Below are positions 34,134-45,608 of a stretch of 64,000 bases of DNA, piece by piece. The DNA is taken from assembly GCA_027186245.1 (NCBI GenBank), contig CP114489.1:1309501-1373500 (forward strand), read 5' to 3'. The translations under genes were made by a program, and so were the position numbers. The notes below the pieces were generated by a model. It searched no databases, had not been told where the DNA came from, and saw only the letters and a program-made list of their open reading frames with translations. This stretch comes from Coriaria nepalensis (lineage: Eukaryota; Streptophyta; Magnoliopsida; Cucurbitales; Coriariaceae). Every line of letters starts with the position of its first letter. Position 1 is the stretch's first letter.

Positions 34134-35686
34134 ATGGGAAACGATAAGAACAGCAGCAACGATGGCGCCCAGAGCGAGTCGCAGGACTTCCAGCTCCGTG
34201 GTTTCGCCAAATTTGTTCGATCGAACCCAAAATCGGACCGATTCCAGGTGAAGAAGTTCCATCACATTGAGTTCTGGTGCACTGATGCTACCAACTCTGC
34301 TCGCCGCTTCTCATGGGGATTAGGCATGCAAATCGTCGCTAAATCCGATCTCTCCACCGGAAATCTCACTCACGCCTCTTACCTTCTCACCTCAGGCGAC
34401 CTCCGCTTCCTCTTCACCGCACCTTACTCTCCTTCCATTGCCGCCGCCGAAAACTACTCCCACACCGCCACCGCCTCCATCCCCTCCTTCTCTCATTCCG
34501 CTTCCAGATCTTTCGCCGCCACTCACGGATTCGGAGTCCGAGCCGTCGCAATCGAGGTTGAGGACGCAGAAGTCGCCTTCTCCACTAGCGTCGCTCATGG
34601 TGCCAGACCTTCTTCTCCTCCAATTCTCCTCGACAATCGCGTCGTTCTGGCTGAAGTAGAGCTATATGGTGACGTCGTTTTGCGTTATATTAGCTACAAA
34701 AGCTCGGACTCTGATGAGACTAACCCTGACTCTTGGTTCTTACCAAAATTCGAGCCGATGGATGAGATTTCATCCTATCCTTTGGATTACGGCATCCGGC
34801 GCCTCGACCACGCCGTTGGAAACGTGCCGGAGCTCGGTCCGGTGATATCTTACATCAAAGGATTCACCGGATTCCATGAATTCGCGGAGTTCACAGCTGA
34901 GGATGTTGGAACAGCAGAGAGCGGGTTGAACTCCATGGTGCTAGCAAACAACGAGGAGACGGTTTTGTTTCCAATAAACGAACCGGTTCATGGAACGAAG
35001 AGGAAGAGTCAGATCCAGACTTATCTGGAGCACAATGATGGAGCTGGACTACAGCATTTGGCTCTAACGAGCGAGGATATTTTCAGGACCTTGAGGGAGA
35101 TGAGGCAGAGGAGCGGGGTCGGAGGGTTCGAGTTCATGCCGGCTCCACCACCAACTTACTACAAGAATATGAAGAATCGGGTTGGGGATGTATTGAGTGA
35201 TGACCAGATTAAGCAGTGTGAGGAGCTGGGCATTTTAGTGGATAAAGATGATCAGGGCACTCTGCTCCAGATTTTCACCAAACCTATTGGAGATAGGTAT
35301 GGCCTATGGATTAATAGTTTTTGTGATTTACTTTCTGGATTTGGTTGAGAATTGAAATTGCTGAATTGATTGATCCCAATGTACAATATTTGGAATCTGA
35401 TTGAGAATACTAATAATAGGAAGAGAGTATTACTGTTTAGGACATAATTTGCTAGTTCTATGTAGATTGAATGCTCAAAAACTTTTTTTTTTTTTGCAGG
35501 CCAACCATATTTATAGAGATAATCCAGAGAGTGGGGTGCATGCTGAAAAACAAAGAAGGGAAAGTGTACCAGAAGGGTGGATGTGGAGGATTTGGGAAGG
35601 GAAACTTTTCCGAGCTTTTCAAATCCATCGAGGAGTACGAGAAGACCCTCGAGGCCAAGCGATTCACAGAACCAACCGCAGCATAA
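34134..35686 (+). CDS. HPD: 4-hydroxyphenylpyruvate dioxygenase, copy 2 (2 exons)
   Basis: Exons 34134-35296 and 35500-35686, 449 residues. Same reaction and fold as copy 1, with iron ligands in RRLDHAVGN, GAGLQHLAL and PTIFIEIIQRVG. I chose the ATG at 34134 because of its ACCATGGGA context and because the protein then begins MGNDKNSSN, like other plant cytosolic HPPDs. The frame is open upstream to an ATG at 33900, adding 78 Ser/Pro/Arg-rich residues that could be a plastid targeting extension; G-box-like elements within that stretch argue for promoter/5' UTR instead. Sequence features such as HAVGNVPELGPVISYI are closer to the usual plant consensus than copy 1, so this may be the conserved ancestral member of the cluster. 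Confidence 0.96.
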
Positions 35687-36192
35687 GATACCGAATTCAG
35701 TTTCATTCATAGATTCAAATATCTTTTGATGAGTTTCTCTTTAATTTAAAATTTCTTCTTCTTTGGGTTGAAACAGAATAAAAGTTGATGATAGAGCCAG
35801 GTTATGGTAAATACTGCTTGAGAGGTCTTGTAGTATTTGAAGATGATTGATTCTCTACGCATAAAATGTGTATCAGTAATAAGATCATCGTGTAAACTGG
35901 TGTGTCTGTAAAAGAAAAGGAAAGAAAATCAAATAAAATTAATAATTTAACCTTTTACTGTAGTTTTCAATAAAAATATCTAAAAACATAAATAAATAAA
36001 TAAAATTGTGGGCATATGAATATCTTGCCGCTGATTCCAGTCACTAGTTTCACTGAAAATATATCTATAGTTTTCAATAATTTTGATGCTACCAAAAAGA
36101 ACACGTAAGAATGAGCCATATATCCTCGTCGTTTCCTTCTTAATTTAACAGAAACCCTCTGTCAAGCCAGCTTTCATCATCTTGTCACTCTT
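35687..36192. other. Spacer between HPPD copy 2 and the OCT gene
   Basis: HPPD 3' UTR to about 35890, then AT-rich promoter DNA. No coding exon found. Confidence 0.5.
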
Positions 36193-36322
36193 ATATGATT
36201 ACTTATTATATATATATATATACGTGTATGTATTAATATATGATTACTTATTATATATATATATATGTGTATGTATTAATATATGATTACTTATTATATA
36301 TATATATGTGTATGTATTAATA
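36193..36322. repeat. Three-copy tandem repeat (43-45 bp) in the OCT leader
   Basis: Copies at 36193-36237, 36238-36280 and 36281-36322 each read ATATGATTACTTATTATATA, a (TA)n run, then GTGTATGTATTAAT. They differ mainly in (TA)n length and one CG/TG change. The array ends 36 bases before the transporter start codon. Confidence 0.9.
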
Positions 36323-36357
36323 TCACACTTTCAGTACATACCTCGAAGCACTTAACA

Positions 36358-37890
36358 ATGGAGGACATAGCAAACCCGACCGCTCCATTTCTCTCTCACT
36401 GTGAAGCTGGTTCTGATGATGATCATCCACCGCTCGATGAAACGATCGAGCGGTGGGTAGGAGAGTTCACCTGGGCCCAACTGACCCAATCAGTTCTCAT
36501 ATCATTCGCTTGGTTTTTCGATGCACAGCAACTGTTTGTGAGTGCGCTCACAGACAAACAAACTTCTTGGCACTGTACTCAACGAGGCTTAGGCGATGGA
36601 TCTTGTAGCCCATCACTCATCTCCACCTGCAACATCTCAAAGCTTTCATGGGCCTGGGATTGGCCCATTTATACCTCTACAATCTCTGAATGGGGCTTAG
36701 AATGCTCCGGCTCAATCATCATGGGCCTTCCAGCTTCATCATTCTACATGGGCTGTTTAGTTGGTGGATTCACTCTCTCCAGTTTTGGCGATACTTCACT
36801 GGGTAGAAAAAACATGCTCTTCCTCGCATCTTTTATGATCTCATTATCTTCATTTGCCACTGTTTTTTCTACCAACATTTGGGTCTATTCTGTTTTGAGA
36901 TTCCTGTCTGGGTTTGGTAGGTCAAATCTAGGAGCTTCTGCTCTGGTTCTAACAACAGAGCTTGTTGGAAAAAGATGGAGAAGTCAAGTAGCGATCTTGG
37001 GCTTTTTTGGATCAACAATTGGCTTCTTATCACTTCCCCTTGTTGCTTATTTATGCAGAGGATCTACATGGAGAATAATGTATTTGTGGGTTTCGATACC
37101 TACATTTTTCTACTCAATACTTGTTTGTTTCTATGTTTTTGAATCACCCAGATGGCTTTTTGTCAAAGGAAGGGAGGAAGAAGCATTTGAAACTCTTAAG
37201 AAGTTAGCTTCTCAAAAAGCTACTAATAAAAATGTGATGTTTTTAAGCTTATCCAGCATGTCATTCGAGAAAAAGCCTGTGGCCGCAATGGTAATGAAGA
37301 AGATAATCGAGAAGAAATGGGCTTTTTGGAGGCTAATGACAACCATGGTGGCTGGCTTTGGGTGTGGAATGGCTTATTATGGCATGCCATTAGCTCTTGG
37401 AAATCTAGGATTTAATCTTTACTTAGGTCTGGTTTTTAATGCAGTGGCCGAAGTGCCTGCAATAATGTTAACTTTATTTTTGATAGAGAGAACAAGTAGA
37501 AAGAGTGCACTTCTGTTTTTTTGCATGCTGAGCTGTTTTTGTAGCATACTATGTGTTCTTGCCCAAAAGGGTTGGAGAATGGGGTTTGAGTTGGTGTCGT
37601 TTTTCAGTGTGGATGCTGCGTTTAATGTGTTGATGATTTATACGGTGGAGCTGTTTCCGACATGTGTTAGAAACACGGCCATTTCAATGGTGAGACAAGC
37701 TCTTGTGTTTGGAGGTGTGTTTAGTCCTGTTCTGGCTGCTGCTGGTAGAGGAGATAAGGGATTTTTGTCTTATGGGGTGTTTGGATTCATGACTGGGTTT
37801 TGTGCTTTGTTTCTGATGTTTCTGCCTGAGACTAGAGGTGTGCGTCTTTCTGATACTATGGAGGAAGAAGAGCAGAAGGTGAGAAGTTGA
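36358..37890 (+). CDS. Organic cation/carnitine transporter-like MFS protein (OCT family), intronless
   Basis: 510 residues from the ATG at 36358. An in-frame ATG at 36283 lies inside the tandem repeat and is unlikely. The protein has about 12 hydrophobic segments; a first membrane helix (SVLISFAWFFDAQQLF), then a large Cys-containing loop with TSWHC, as in OCT transporters. MFS signatures follow: DTSLGRKNM after TM2-3, ESPRWLFVKGR before the central loop, and PETRG at the end of TM12. ELFPTCVRNTAISMVRQALVFGG is a hallmark of the plant OCT group; overall it resembles Arabidopsis OCT1/OCT7. The usual role is proton-coupled import or export of organic cations at the plasma membrane or tonoplast; substrate and membrane cannot be told from sequence. 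Confidence 0.93.
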   Translation: MEDIANPTAPFLSHCEAGSDDDHPPLDETIERWVGEFTWAQLTQSVLISFAWFFDAQQLFVSALTDKQTSWHCTQRGLGDGSCSPSLISTCNISKLSWAWDWPIYTSTISEWGLECSGSIIMGLPASSFYMGCLVGGFTLSSFGDTSLGRKNMLFLASFMISLSSFATVFSTNIWVYSVLRFLSGFGRSNLGASALVLTTELVGKRWRSQVAILGFFGSTIGFLSLPLVAYLCRGSTWRIMYLWVSIPTFFYSILVCFYVFESPRWLFVKGREEEAFETLKKLASQKATNKNVMFLSLSSMSFEKKPVAAMVMKKIIEKKWAFWRLMTTMVAGFGCGMAYYGMPLALGNLGFNLYLGLVFNAVAEVPAIMLTLFLIERTSRKSALLFFCMLSCFCSILCVLAQKGWRMGFELVSFFSVDAAFNVLMIYTVELFPTCVRNTAISMVRQALVFGGVFSPVLAAAGRGDKGFLSYGVFGFMTGFCALFLMFLPETRGVRLSDTMEEEEQKVRS

Positions 37891-38552
37891 ATTTGGGTGC
37901 TGCATGAATCATTTGTATGAATTAGACTAATAAAGTATGCGTATCAAATATGTATTTTATTTCAAATTAAAAAAATATAACAAAGAAAAAGATATATATG
38001 ATGTAACATGTGAACTATTTCCACCTAATAAAACGAGGCAGGTGTGGACATGTATTTTATGATAGTTAATGTTTTCTTACGGGTTCCTGATGTGACATCT
38101 TTCTTTAACTTGAAATGCTAAAATGGTCACATGTTTATCCGCTCGACGACATCATCTTTCCGTCTTCAGATAAGATTAATGTAGTTAGAATCTTTCCCAT
38201 AAATACAAAGATCTGAAAATCAAGATTATCTACAATGTCTTATTTTATTTTATTCTATTCCATATTGATAGTTGCATATCGCACCAGAAATATTAAAAGA
38301 TTAAATTTCAGTACGAATCTGGTCTGGTCTGGACCCCACTAAAATGAAAGATGTATCTTATATCTCAAGTTGACAGAAACGGCATGACACTAGAGACAAT
38401 AATATAGAAGCCTTCCAGCTTCTCTAGTTTTGTGCATTACTCCTTTTTTAGTGTAGTGTATGAATGAACAAAGTCAATATAATAATGCTTTTTGATTATC
38501 TAAAGACCCTTACCTCTCCCGTGGTGTGATCAAATAGCATAGGATTTCAACA
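37891..38552. other. Convergent spacer between OCT and NSUN genes
   Basis: 3' UTRs of the OCT gene (plus) and the NSUN gene (minus) with AT-rich DNA between. No other gene is seen. Confidence 0.55.
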
Positions 38553-41500
38553 TCAAACATCTTTGGAGCTAACTAAAAACTTGGCAATGAAAAATCCAAT
38601 GGTATCAAGAGGGGACGAGGGATCAAACCTCTGAACTAGTTCTTCTTCACCGGGTCTTAGCCACTCTCTGTCAAGTCGAGACATCATCACAACAGTTTAA
38701 AAATGGATAGACTTAGAAAGGAAATATACATACAAGGTATTATGCATGCAGTACTGATTATGCCTAATAAAGGTGAAAGATGAGACTCAGACTGCACTTA
38801 CTCTTCAGACCCATCTGAAAATTCATAATGTCCAACAAGGCCAGGTCCTCCAATTCTCGGATGCTGAAACGTAACAAAAATCTCAGTCAAGATATTATAT
38901 ACTTTTATTTAAAATTTTCATTATTCAAGAGAAATACTTACTAAATCTTACTAACCTGTGGTGCCAATGAGAGAAATTTATACGTATCCAAAGCATATCG
39001 AACCAAGGCTTCATTCTCACCCGGATTTATTGTGCACCTAACACATATAATAATTGGACAAATCCCAGTTAAGTGAGAAGAACTTTAAATGACAATAGGT
39101 AACCTATAGCAAAGAATGCTGCATACTAACGTAGAGTACACAAGGACTCCTCCTGGGCGGACTAATTGAACAGCCTGATCAAACATTCTCTTTTGATACC
39201 TCCCATGGTTCCTTAAGGATTCAATGGTTTCCTGGAATATAAAAGGCACTGTGTCAAACTCAGTTAAGAATAGATGGTACATTCAACATAATATCACATT
39301 CTCTAGTTCTACCTCTCCAGCAAAAAGTCGAGGCCTCAGACCAAGTGCAGAACAGGGAGCATCAAGAAGGACCCTGTCAAAGCTGTTAGCAGAAAAACCT
39401 TTTGACTTGTCAGCTCTGCCACCCATGCCCTGATTTCTGCCTGGTCCATTACGGAGTCTCCGTGCATTCTTCCTGATTTCAGCTTTGCTAACATAAATTT
39501 TCTCAGTCACTTTCCCATCGGAAACTAAAATCAAGTTAATAAGGTCAATTTGTAATTGCAGATAAATATAGGATGGAGAAAAAAAAAATCATAAAAGAGA
39601 AATGAGACTTGAACTTAGCTACCATATTCTTTTCTAGTCTCCTCGGCTTTTGACACTTCCGTAGTAGTGGTTGATGTTTTATCATCACAGAAAATTGTAG
39701 TGTTTAAACTTTGAGTAGAAGTACCATCATCATCCTTGATACAATCCAAAGATGTCAAATTATGGGATTCATTTCTTTGAACAGCTTTAAGAGCATCAAG
39801 CTTAAATGTAGTAATGCAACTCAGCCCCAACTCAGCAGCCAGTTTCTGAATATCCATCACCTAGAAATAAGCAAGAAAGCATAATGTCAAAACAAGTGTA
39901 ATATACTTCCACCAAGTTTTAGAATAATTGATTCCTTGGTTAATAATGTTCCTAAATCATACAGGAATGTATGCTTGACAGTTGGCACAGAAAGGGCCTC
40001 TCTATCATATCAGGAAGAAACAAAACCTTTTTGTCACATATTTTAGTACAGAAACTACACCTTATTGTGAGATCGATCAGCTGCTACAACCTCTCCTTCA
40101 TCCTTCATAAGAATAGCAATTGCAGTCGTTTTACCTCCCGGAGCCGCACACATGTCCAATATTCTCTCACCTTTTTGAGGATCTAAGATGGAAAAAAGAA
40201 GTGCGAAGGTAGAAAGTCAACTTAGAATCTAAGACTGCACAATTATGTGAATGAATCCTCTGTGCCGATAGATTACTTTTTTCATATAAAGGTTACCTAG
40301 AGCATGGGCCGTCACAATACTGGGCAGGTTTTGAAGAAAGATTTCTCCCTCAAGCACATCTGCTACTCAAAAGATCTAAACATCAATGCACCAACCATAT
40401 ACTGTCCCTTATGACTTGACCAAAGAATTAGTAATTCAATTGAGCAATACTTGTTATCTTTGCAATAGGTTTTACATGAAGACAGGTATACCATAAAATG
40501 ATGGCAGTCTGAATACTCTATTATTCATATCCACAGCAATTCCTTCAGAAGCACGGAAGATCCCTGCCCTTGACATAGCTGCTGTTCCTTGACCAATATA
40601 CAGGCCAATTCGTTCATTGTGATAAGCATCTGCAATGAATATAAAAAGATGTGAATTATAAATAATGTAGACTATTAGATTCTCCAAAAGTATCAAATGC
40701 ACGTTATTGACCGGTCAATGAATAAATGCCTCTCATACCAGTCTGTGAATTTTGCAGAACAGTCCCTCTGGTTATACCAAGAGCCCATCTACCATCAAGA
40801 CCAGGCTGCTCCACAGCAACAGAAACAGCAACTACATCCCCTTTCTCAACATGTCCACTGCAAGCCATAACCCCGGGAACATAGACCTACAGACATCCTA
40901 CCATTAGGAAACAGAACATTTTACGATTATTATAACAACCAAAACATAGAAAATCACTTAATAAAACCCATATCACAATAGAATTGATTTAGGGAGATCA
41001 CAGAAGTATACTAGGTGGTCCTATCAGAAGAGATAAGCAGAGCCAGAAAACTTGTAACAATCAAAACTGGGTTTTGGCAAGAGCCTATTTCAAATAACTC
41101 CTAATAATAAACAAAAGGAAAAAAGAGATGCTGGGATCAATAAAATCATCAGAGCAAGTACTGCAAGGATTATTTATACATCAACAAGGTGCTTGAATCT
41201 TCCACACAGAAAAATGATCTAACCTGAGCACCTCGAAGAACTGCCTCAGCACATTTTCGACTCACAATCACCTCCTTTGGAGATCTAGAATTTTCATATC
41301 CATAATCAATTGTATGTGGCCCTGAACCCCGAACAAACACGACATAGGCTAACCCAGGTATCTGACACCTTGAAATAGAACCAGGTTGAGACTTCGCTCC
41401 AACTGGATTCACCTCATTCTCAATTTTCCCCAAGGTCTTCATGCCACTATTTTCTTCGCCAATATCATATTTGATATCATTTATGCTTGAATTTACGTCT

Positions 41501-42080
41501 TTACCAGCACCTTGCAGGCCTATTTCTTTAATAATGTCACATAGCTTCTCAATAATAGCATCAGTTGTGGACTTGAGAGTGTTCACACGTATACATGAGT
41601 AGCAAGATGGCCGCCTAACCAAAGATCAAATCAATTTTTACAGAATACACCATAATAGCACTTAGTTGTATATCAACCAGGTCAAGATCATACAATTTCA
41701 AGTACATATAAAGCATATTTCTGCATTGATGTACAAATGAAGAGCCACGGCAAGCACAATGTAAAGATAAACTTAAATAATCGGAGCAGAAGCCAGAAAT
41801 AACGTACGTGAGAGCTTTAGAAATGCGTGAGAAGTGATCAGCTCCATAAGCTTTGACGAAGTACTCCTCCACCTGAGAGTTCCATTTCAAACTCGGCTTG
41901 TAACAGTATCGATCTGCTAAATCCTCCATCAGCTGCAGCATAGATATTCCACATCATACTATAACATATACATATATATGAAGATAGAGAGAGAGAGAGG
42001 GAGAGAGAGACCTGAGGTTTAGGGTTTTGCAGAGTGAGGAAGGTTTTGAGGTGGCAATGGAAGTCCCTCGCTTTCCTCAT
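38553..42080 (-). CDS. NOL1/NOP2/Sun-type RNA m5C methyltransferase with PUA domain (NSUN6-like), 13 exons
   Basis: Minus-strand exons: 42012-42080, 41818-41933, 41224-41614, 40739-40886, 40492-40629, 40297-40359, 40061-40182, 39623-39860, 39313-39524, 39131-39231, 38956-39037, 38802-38863 and 38553-38667, giving 618 residues. Order: an N-terminal RsmB-like part ([11 protein letters not shown]), a PUA domain ([21 protein letters not shown]...GITRG), then the SAM-dependent methyltransferase core with motif [11 protein letters not shown], motif [10 protein letters not shown] and motif VI TCTIN-ENE (the catalytic cysteines of RCMTs), and the C-terminal [10 protein letters not shown] / [12 protein letters not shown]...[10 protein letters not shown]. 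It methylates cytosine C5 in RNA, probably tRNA. An unusual 80-residue low-complexity Thr/Ser insert is encoded by exon 8. Arabidopsis At1g06560 is the match I recall. It diverges from the HIBYL hydrolase-like gene. Confidence 0.93.
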
Positions 42081-42563
42081 TCAAAGGAGGCGGAATAGAG
42101 AAGGATAATGGACTTATCTAACTGGACTGTTATATGAAGTTTTAGGTCAACTGCTAATAACCGACATTTCAGGCCCAAATCCTGATTTGTTTAATGGGCT
42201 AGATCAGGAAAGCCCATATTGACTTGATAAAGTAGCCGTTTACCTTGGCAATTAACAAGAAACCATAAATTAAATTACGCACCAAATTTAAGCAGAAACT
42301 ATAATACACCAGCAGGAGTAGGTAGGTAGGAAGACGACGGCACGTGAAGACTTCCTTCCATTGGTTGATGATCAACATTTAGTCTACCAACCACCCAAAG
42401 CCTCAGCGATCTTTTTCTTCGTCAAATACCCATTTCTTAGAGCTTCATTTTCAATTCTCTCTGTTGGATTGCAGATTTGATAGTTTCCAAGCGTACTCTG
42501 TAATTTCGGTTTCTTGCCCCCATTCACCCCATTCCCCCCCCCCCCCCCCCGATCTTTCTTCAA
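42081..42563. promoter_or_regulatory. Putative bidirectional promoter, NSUN / HIBYL-CoA hydrolase-like
   Basis: 483 bases between divergent start codons. It contains a CACGTG G-box at 42341-42346, roughly midway, and a 17-C homopolymer at 42534-42550 in the leader of the plus-strand gene. Confidence 0.6.
42534..42550. repeat. C17 homopolymer in the 5' UTR
   Basis: 17 consecutive C, ending 13 bases before the start codon of the HIBYL hydrolase-like gene. Exact length is prone to sequencing error. Confidence 0.85.
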
Positions 42564-45250
42564 ATGGCGAAAGAAACTGGTAACACAGATGAACAGGTAG
42601 GTACTCTATGGAATTCTGGAAATTGCAATAGTTTCGTTGTCTTTTTATGTTTTCTTTCATTTGATCGGCATTTTCCCCCCTGAGATTGTATTGCATGTGC
42701 TGTAATCGGATACGATTTCCTGGAAGAGAAAATCTTGCTTGATTTCTGAATATGGGTTTTGTTCAATCAATCTCTTAGTTTGTCCTCGGGGAAGAAATTG
42801 ACCGCGTTAGGGTGATCACGTTGAACCGGCCTCGGCAATTGAATGTTATCTCGTCTAAAGTGGTATGTAAAATAAGGATATAGGTCTGAAGTTGTCGGAA
42901 CTGTCTATGGTCTCTAAAATGTTTCTGTTTAATTGATCTGTAGGTTTCTCCTCTGGCCGAGTACTTGGAAAAATGGGAGAAAGATGACAAAGCGGAGCTT
43001 GTAATTTTCAAGGTTTGTTATAATGCTTCCTTAAGATATGGGTATAGTTTTAAACAGGTGAGATAAATGATCTTTTGATCTTGATCTTGTTTGTGTTGCA
43101 GGGTGCTGGCCGAGCTTTTTCAGCTGGTGGGGATTTAAAGATGTTTTACGATGGCAGGAATTCAAGTAAACACTATCTTGAACAAATCATATCAGTGCTC
43201 GCCTCATTCTTCAATACATTAATGCACTAGTTGATTCTATTTATTACGATGTTTCTTGGTTGCTTAATTTATTGTTTTTTTTCGACAGAGGATTCTTGCC
43301 TTGAACCTGTTTACAAAATGTATTGGCTTTGTAATCACATTCATACCTACAAGAAAACCCAGGTAACGATTTCATTTTATTTTATTTTTTCCGAGTGAAA
43401 ATGTCGGTCTGATATAAACAGAGTTACATGATGGGAATTTACATTAACAGGTTGCGCTCGTGCATGGAATTGCAATGGGTGGGGGAGCATCTCTAATGGT
43501 GCCAATGAAATTCTCAGTTGTTACAGAAAAGACAGTGAGGACTCGATACATTCAGATATTTTCAATTTGCAAAAGCTTGAATATGATGACATATTTTCAC
43601 ACTGATTTCTCATGTGTTTGCCATTTCCTGAATGCTTTTGATGTAGGTCTTTGCCACTCCAGAAGCAAGTATAGGGTTTCATACTGATTGTGGGTTCTCT
43701 TATATACTTTCTCATCTTCCTGGGCATTTGGGTAAGTACACAATAAAAGGGGGAAAAAAAGAAAAGAAGAAGAAAAGACATTAGTAGTAAATGGATTAGA
43801 TGACATATTTGTCTATATACAAACTGTAGGGGAATACCTTGCCTTAACTGGATCAAGGTTGAATGGCAAGGAGTTGGTTGCAGCAGGACTTGCAACACAT
43901 TTTGTCCCTTCTGAGGTGGGTTGATTTGTGTAAATTGACTTAATGCTTCTTCTTTTTTTAATTTTTTTTTTTTACTTTTTTCGCCTTTATTTTAAAAGTA
44001 AGCTAGGTTGTAATTAGTTGTTACAACTATTTTTAAAATTGTAGAAAATAGCAGAGGTGGAGATGCGTCTGATTGGCTTAAACTCTGGTGATGAGGCTGC
44101 AGTTAGATCTGCAATTGAAGAATTCTCTTCGGAAGTCCAGCTTGATGAAGACAGTGTCTTGAAAAAGTACTCAATCTCAGACTAGTACTAATGAATTATG
44201 TTTCTATATCAAATAATGTATTTAAATAAGTGAAAGCTACTGTGACTTTTCAGGTGGACGATAATAGATGAATGCTTTTCAAAGGATACTGTGACAGAGA
44301 TCATTAAATCCTTTGTAAATCTCTCTCTCTCATTCGCTTCACCTCTGTCCAGAAACATAATCTATTGAATGTGTATATGCGGTTTGCTTTGATAGGAAGT
44401 TGAGGGGAGCAAAGAAGAAAATGGGTGGATAAATCCAGTTCTGAAGGGGTTAAAAAGATCATCTCCTACTGGATTGAAAATAACACTGAGATCGGTAATG
44501 GATTCTATACGGGCTATCAGTTTCTGTTATAGAACAAAGGAATTGTATTTTCTTGAATGCTGTCCTCTGATTATTTTGGTATAAACATTTTTCTAGATTC
44601 GGGAGGGAAGGACACAGACACTTCCGGAATGTTTGAAAAAGGAATTTAGGCTGACCATAAATGTTCTAAGAGCTATTATATCTGCGGATGTCTATGAGGT
44701 ACTTGTTTTTATTTTTATTTTTGACAATTATGAGGTACTTATTTATTTGCTTATAAATCAACATCTAGACGAAACTTTAATAACTGCATTCGATTCGAAA
44801 AGGATTTAACGATCTATTGGTTTGATAAAAAGGGCATTAGAGCTCTCACAATTGACAAGGATAATGCTCCCAAGGTACCACTCTCTTCTCACCTTTGAAA
44901 CTTGAAAGGCAAATATTTCCTTTTACATTGTGCAAGTTCAAATGCTAAAAGTTTATATTGAGCTGAATACTATATACTTGGCTTGGCCTTGAAAAATATT
45001 ATCTGGTTTACAGTGGGACCCACCGTCTCCGGACCTAATTGATGATGAGAAGCTGGACCTGGTGTTTCAGCCTTTCAATGAGGATTTAGAGCTTCAGATA
45101 CCGGAAACTGAAGATTACAGGTGACTAACTACGTCCATATTTTCTTATTCATATATACATCTTTGTAGTGACTTTGAAGATTAATATTTGATTTTCAAAC
45201 CGAGTCTTAGGTGGCATGGCAAATATGAGGATTCAGCCTATGCAAGGTAA
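42564..45250 (+). CDS. 3-hydroxyisobutyryl-CoA hydrolase-like protein (crotonase superfamily), 15 exons
   Basis: Exons: 42564-42596, 42779-42862, 42944-43012, 43102-43165, 43289-43362, 43451-43534, 43647-43731, 43830-43915, 44045-44166, 44254-44314, 44396-44494, 44597-44698, 44833-44874, 45014-45120 and 45211-45250; 383 residues. Crotonase-fold blocks are NRPRQLNVISSKV, the oxyanion segment GAGRAFSAGGDLKMFYDG, HGIAMGGGASLMVPMKF, FATPEASIGFHTDCGFSYILSHLPG and YLALTGSRLNG; GIRALTIDKDNAPKWDP is typical of the HIBCH branch. That enzyme hydrolyses a hydroxyisobutyryl-CoA intermediate of valine breakdown, in mitochondria or peroxisomes; activity of this subtype (Arabidopsis At1g06550, protein 5, from memory) is less well defined. 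Exon 13 uses AAAAAG|GGC at 44833, restoring D-V-Y-E-G-I-R-A-L. The C terminus (AYAR) is not a standard peroxisomal signal. Confidence 0.92.
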
Positions 45251-45533
45251 GTTTCCAGTCTGCGGCTGTTTGGCTGTTTGTTTCTCGAGAAATTTTCCGC
45301 ACCACAGGCATAAGCTAAGCAGAATGTCGGGTGTGTTTTCGATGTTGGTTGCATCTTCCTGCAACTTGATTTGGTGTAATAAAATTGAGACTGGAATTTA
45401 TAGCATGAGTAATTAATTAAAAAGGCAACAAATATATGTTCCCCGAATTAAATCAATGATAATTACAATGAACTCGTAGATCCTGAAAATCATTCTCTTA
45501 GGAAACAAAGGGCACTATAAATCTTAAAAGAAA

Positions 45534-45601
45534 AATATGCACACAAACCCCGGGGGGGAAGGAGGCCAATATGCACACAAACCCCGGGGGGGAAGGAGGC
45601 C
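45534..45601. repeat. Perfect 34-bp tandem duplication
   Basis: Two identical 34-base copies (45534-45567 and 45568-45601), each with AATATGCACACAAACCCC followed by seven G and GAAGGAGGCC. They lie between the convergent 3' ends of the HIBYL hydrolase-like gene and VPS16, eight bases beyond the VPS16 stop. Confidence 0.95.
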
Positions 45602-45608
45602 GGGAAGA

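Noticed and set aside
36283..36357. Upstream in-frame ATG of the OCT gene
   Set aside because: It falls inside the (TA)n tandem repeat, would add a repeat-derived leader, and family members start close to the ATG at 36358.
44801..44832. Longer exon 13 of the HIBYL hydrolase-like gene starting at GATTTAACG
   Set aside because: It is open but inserts residues absent from the family between VYE and GIRAL; the later AAAAAG acceptor gives the family sequence directly.
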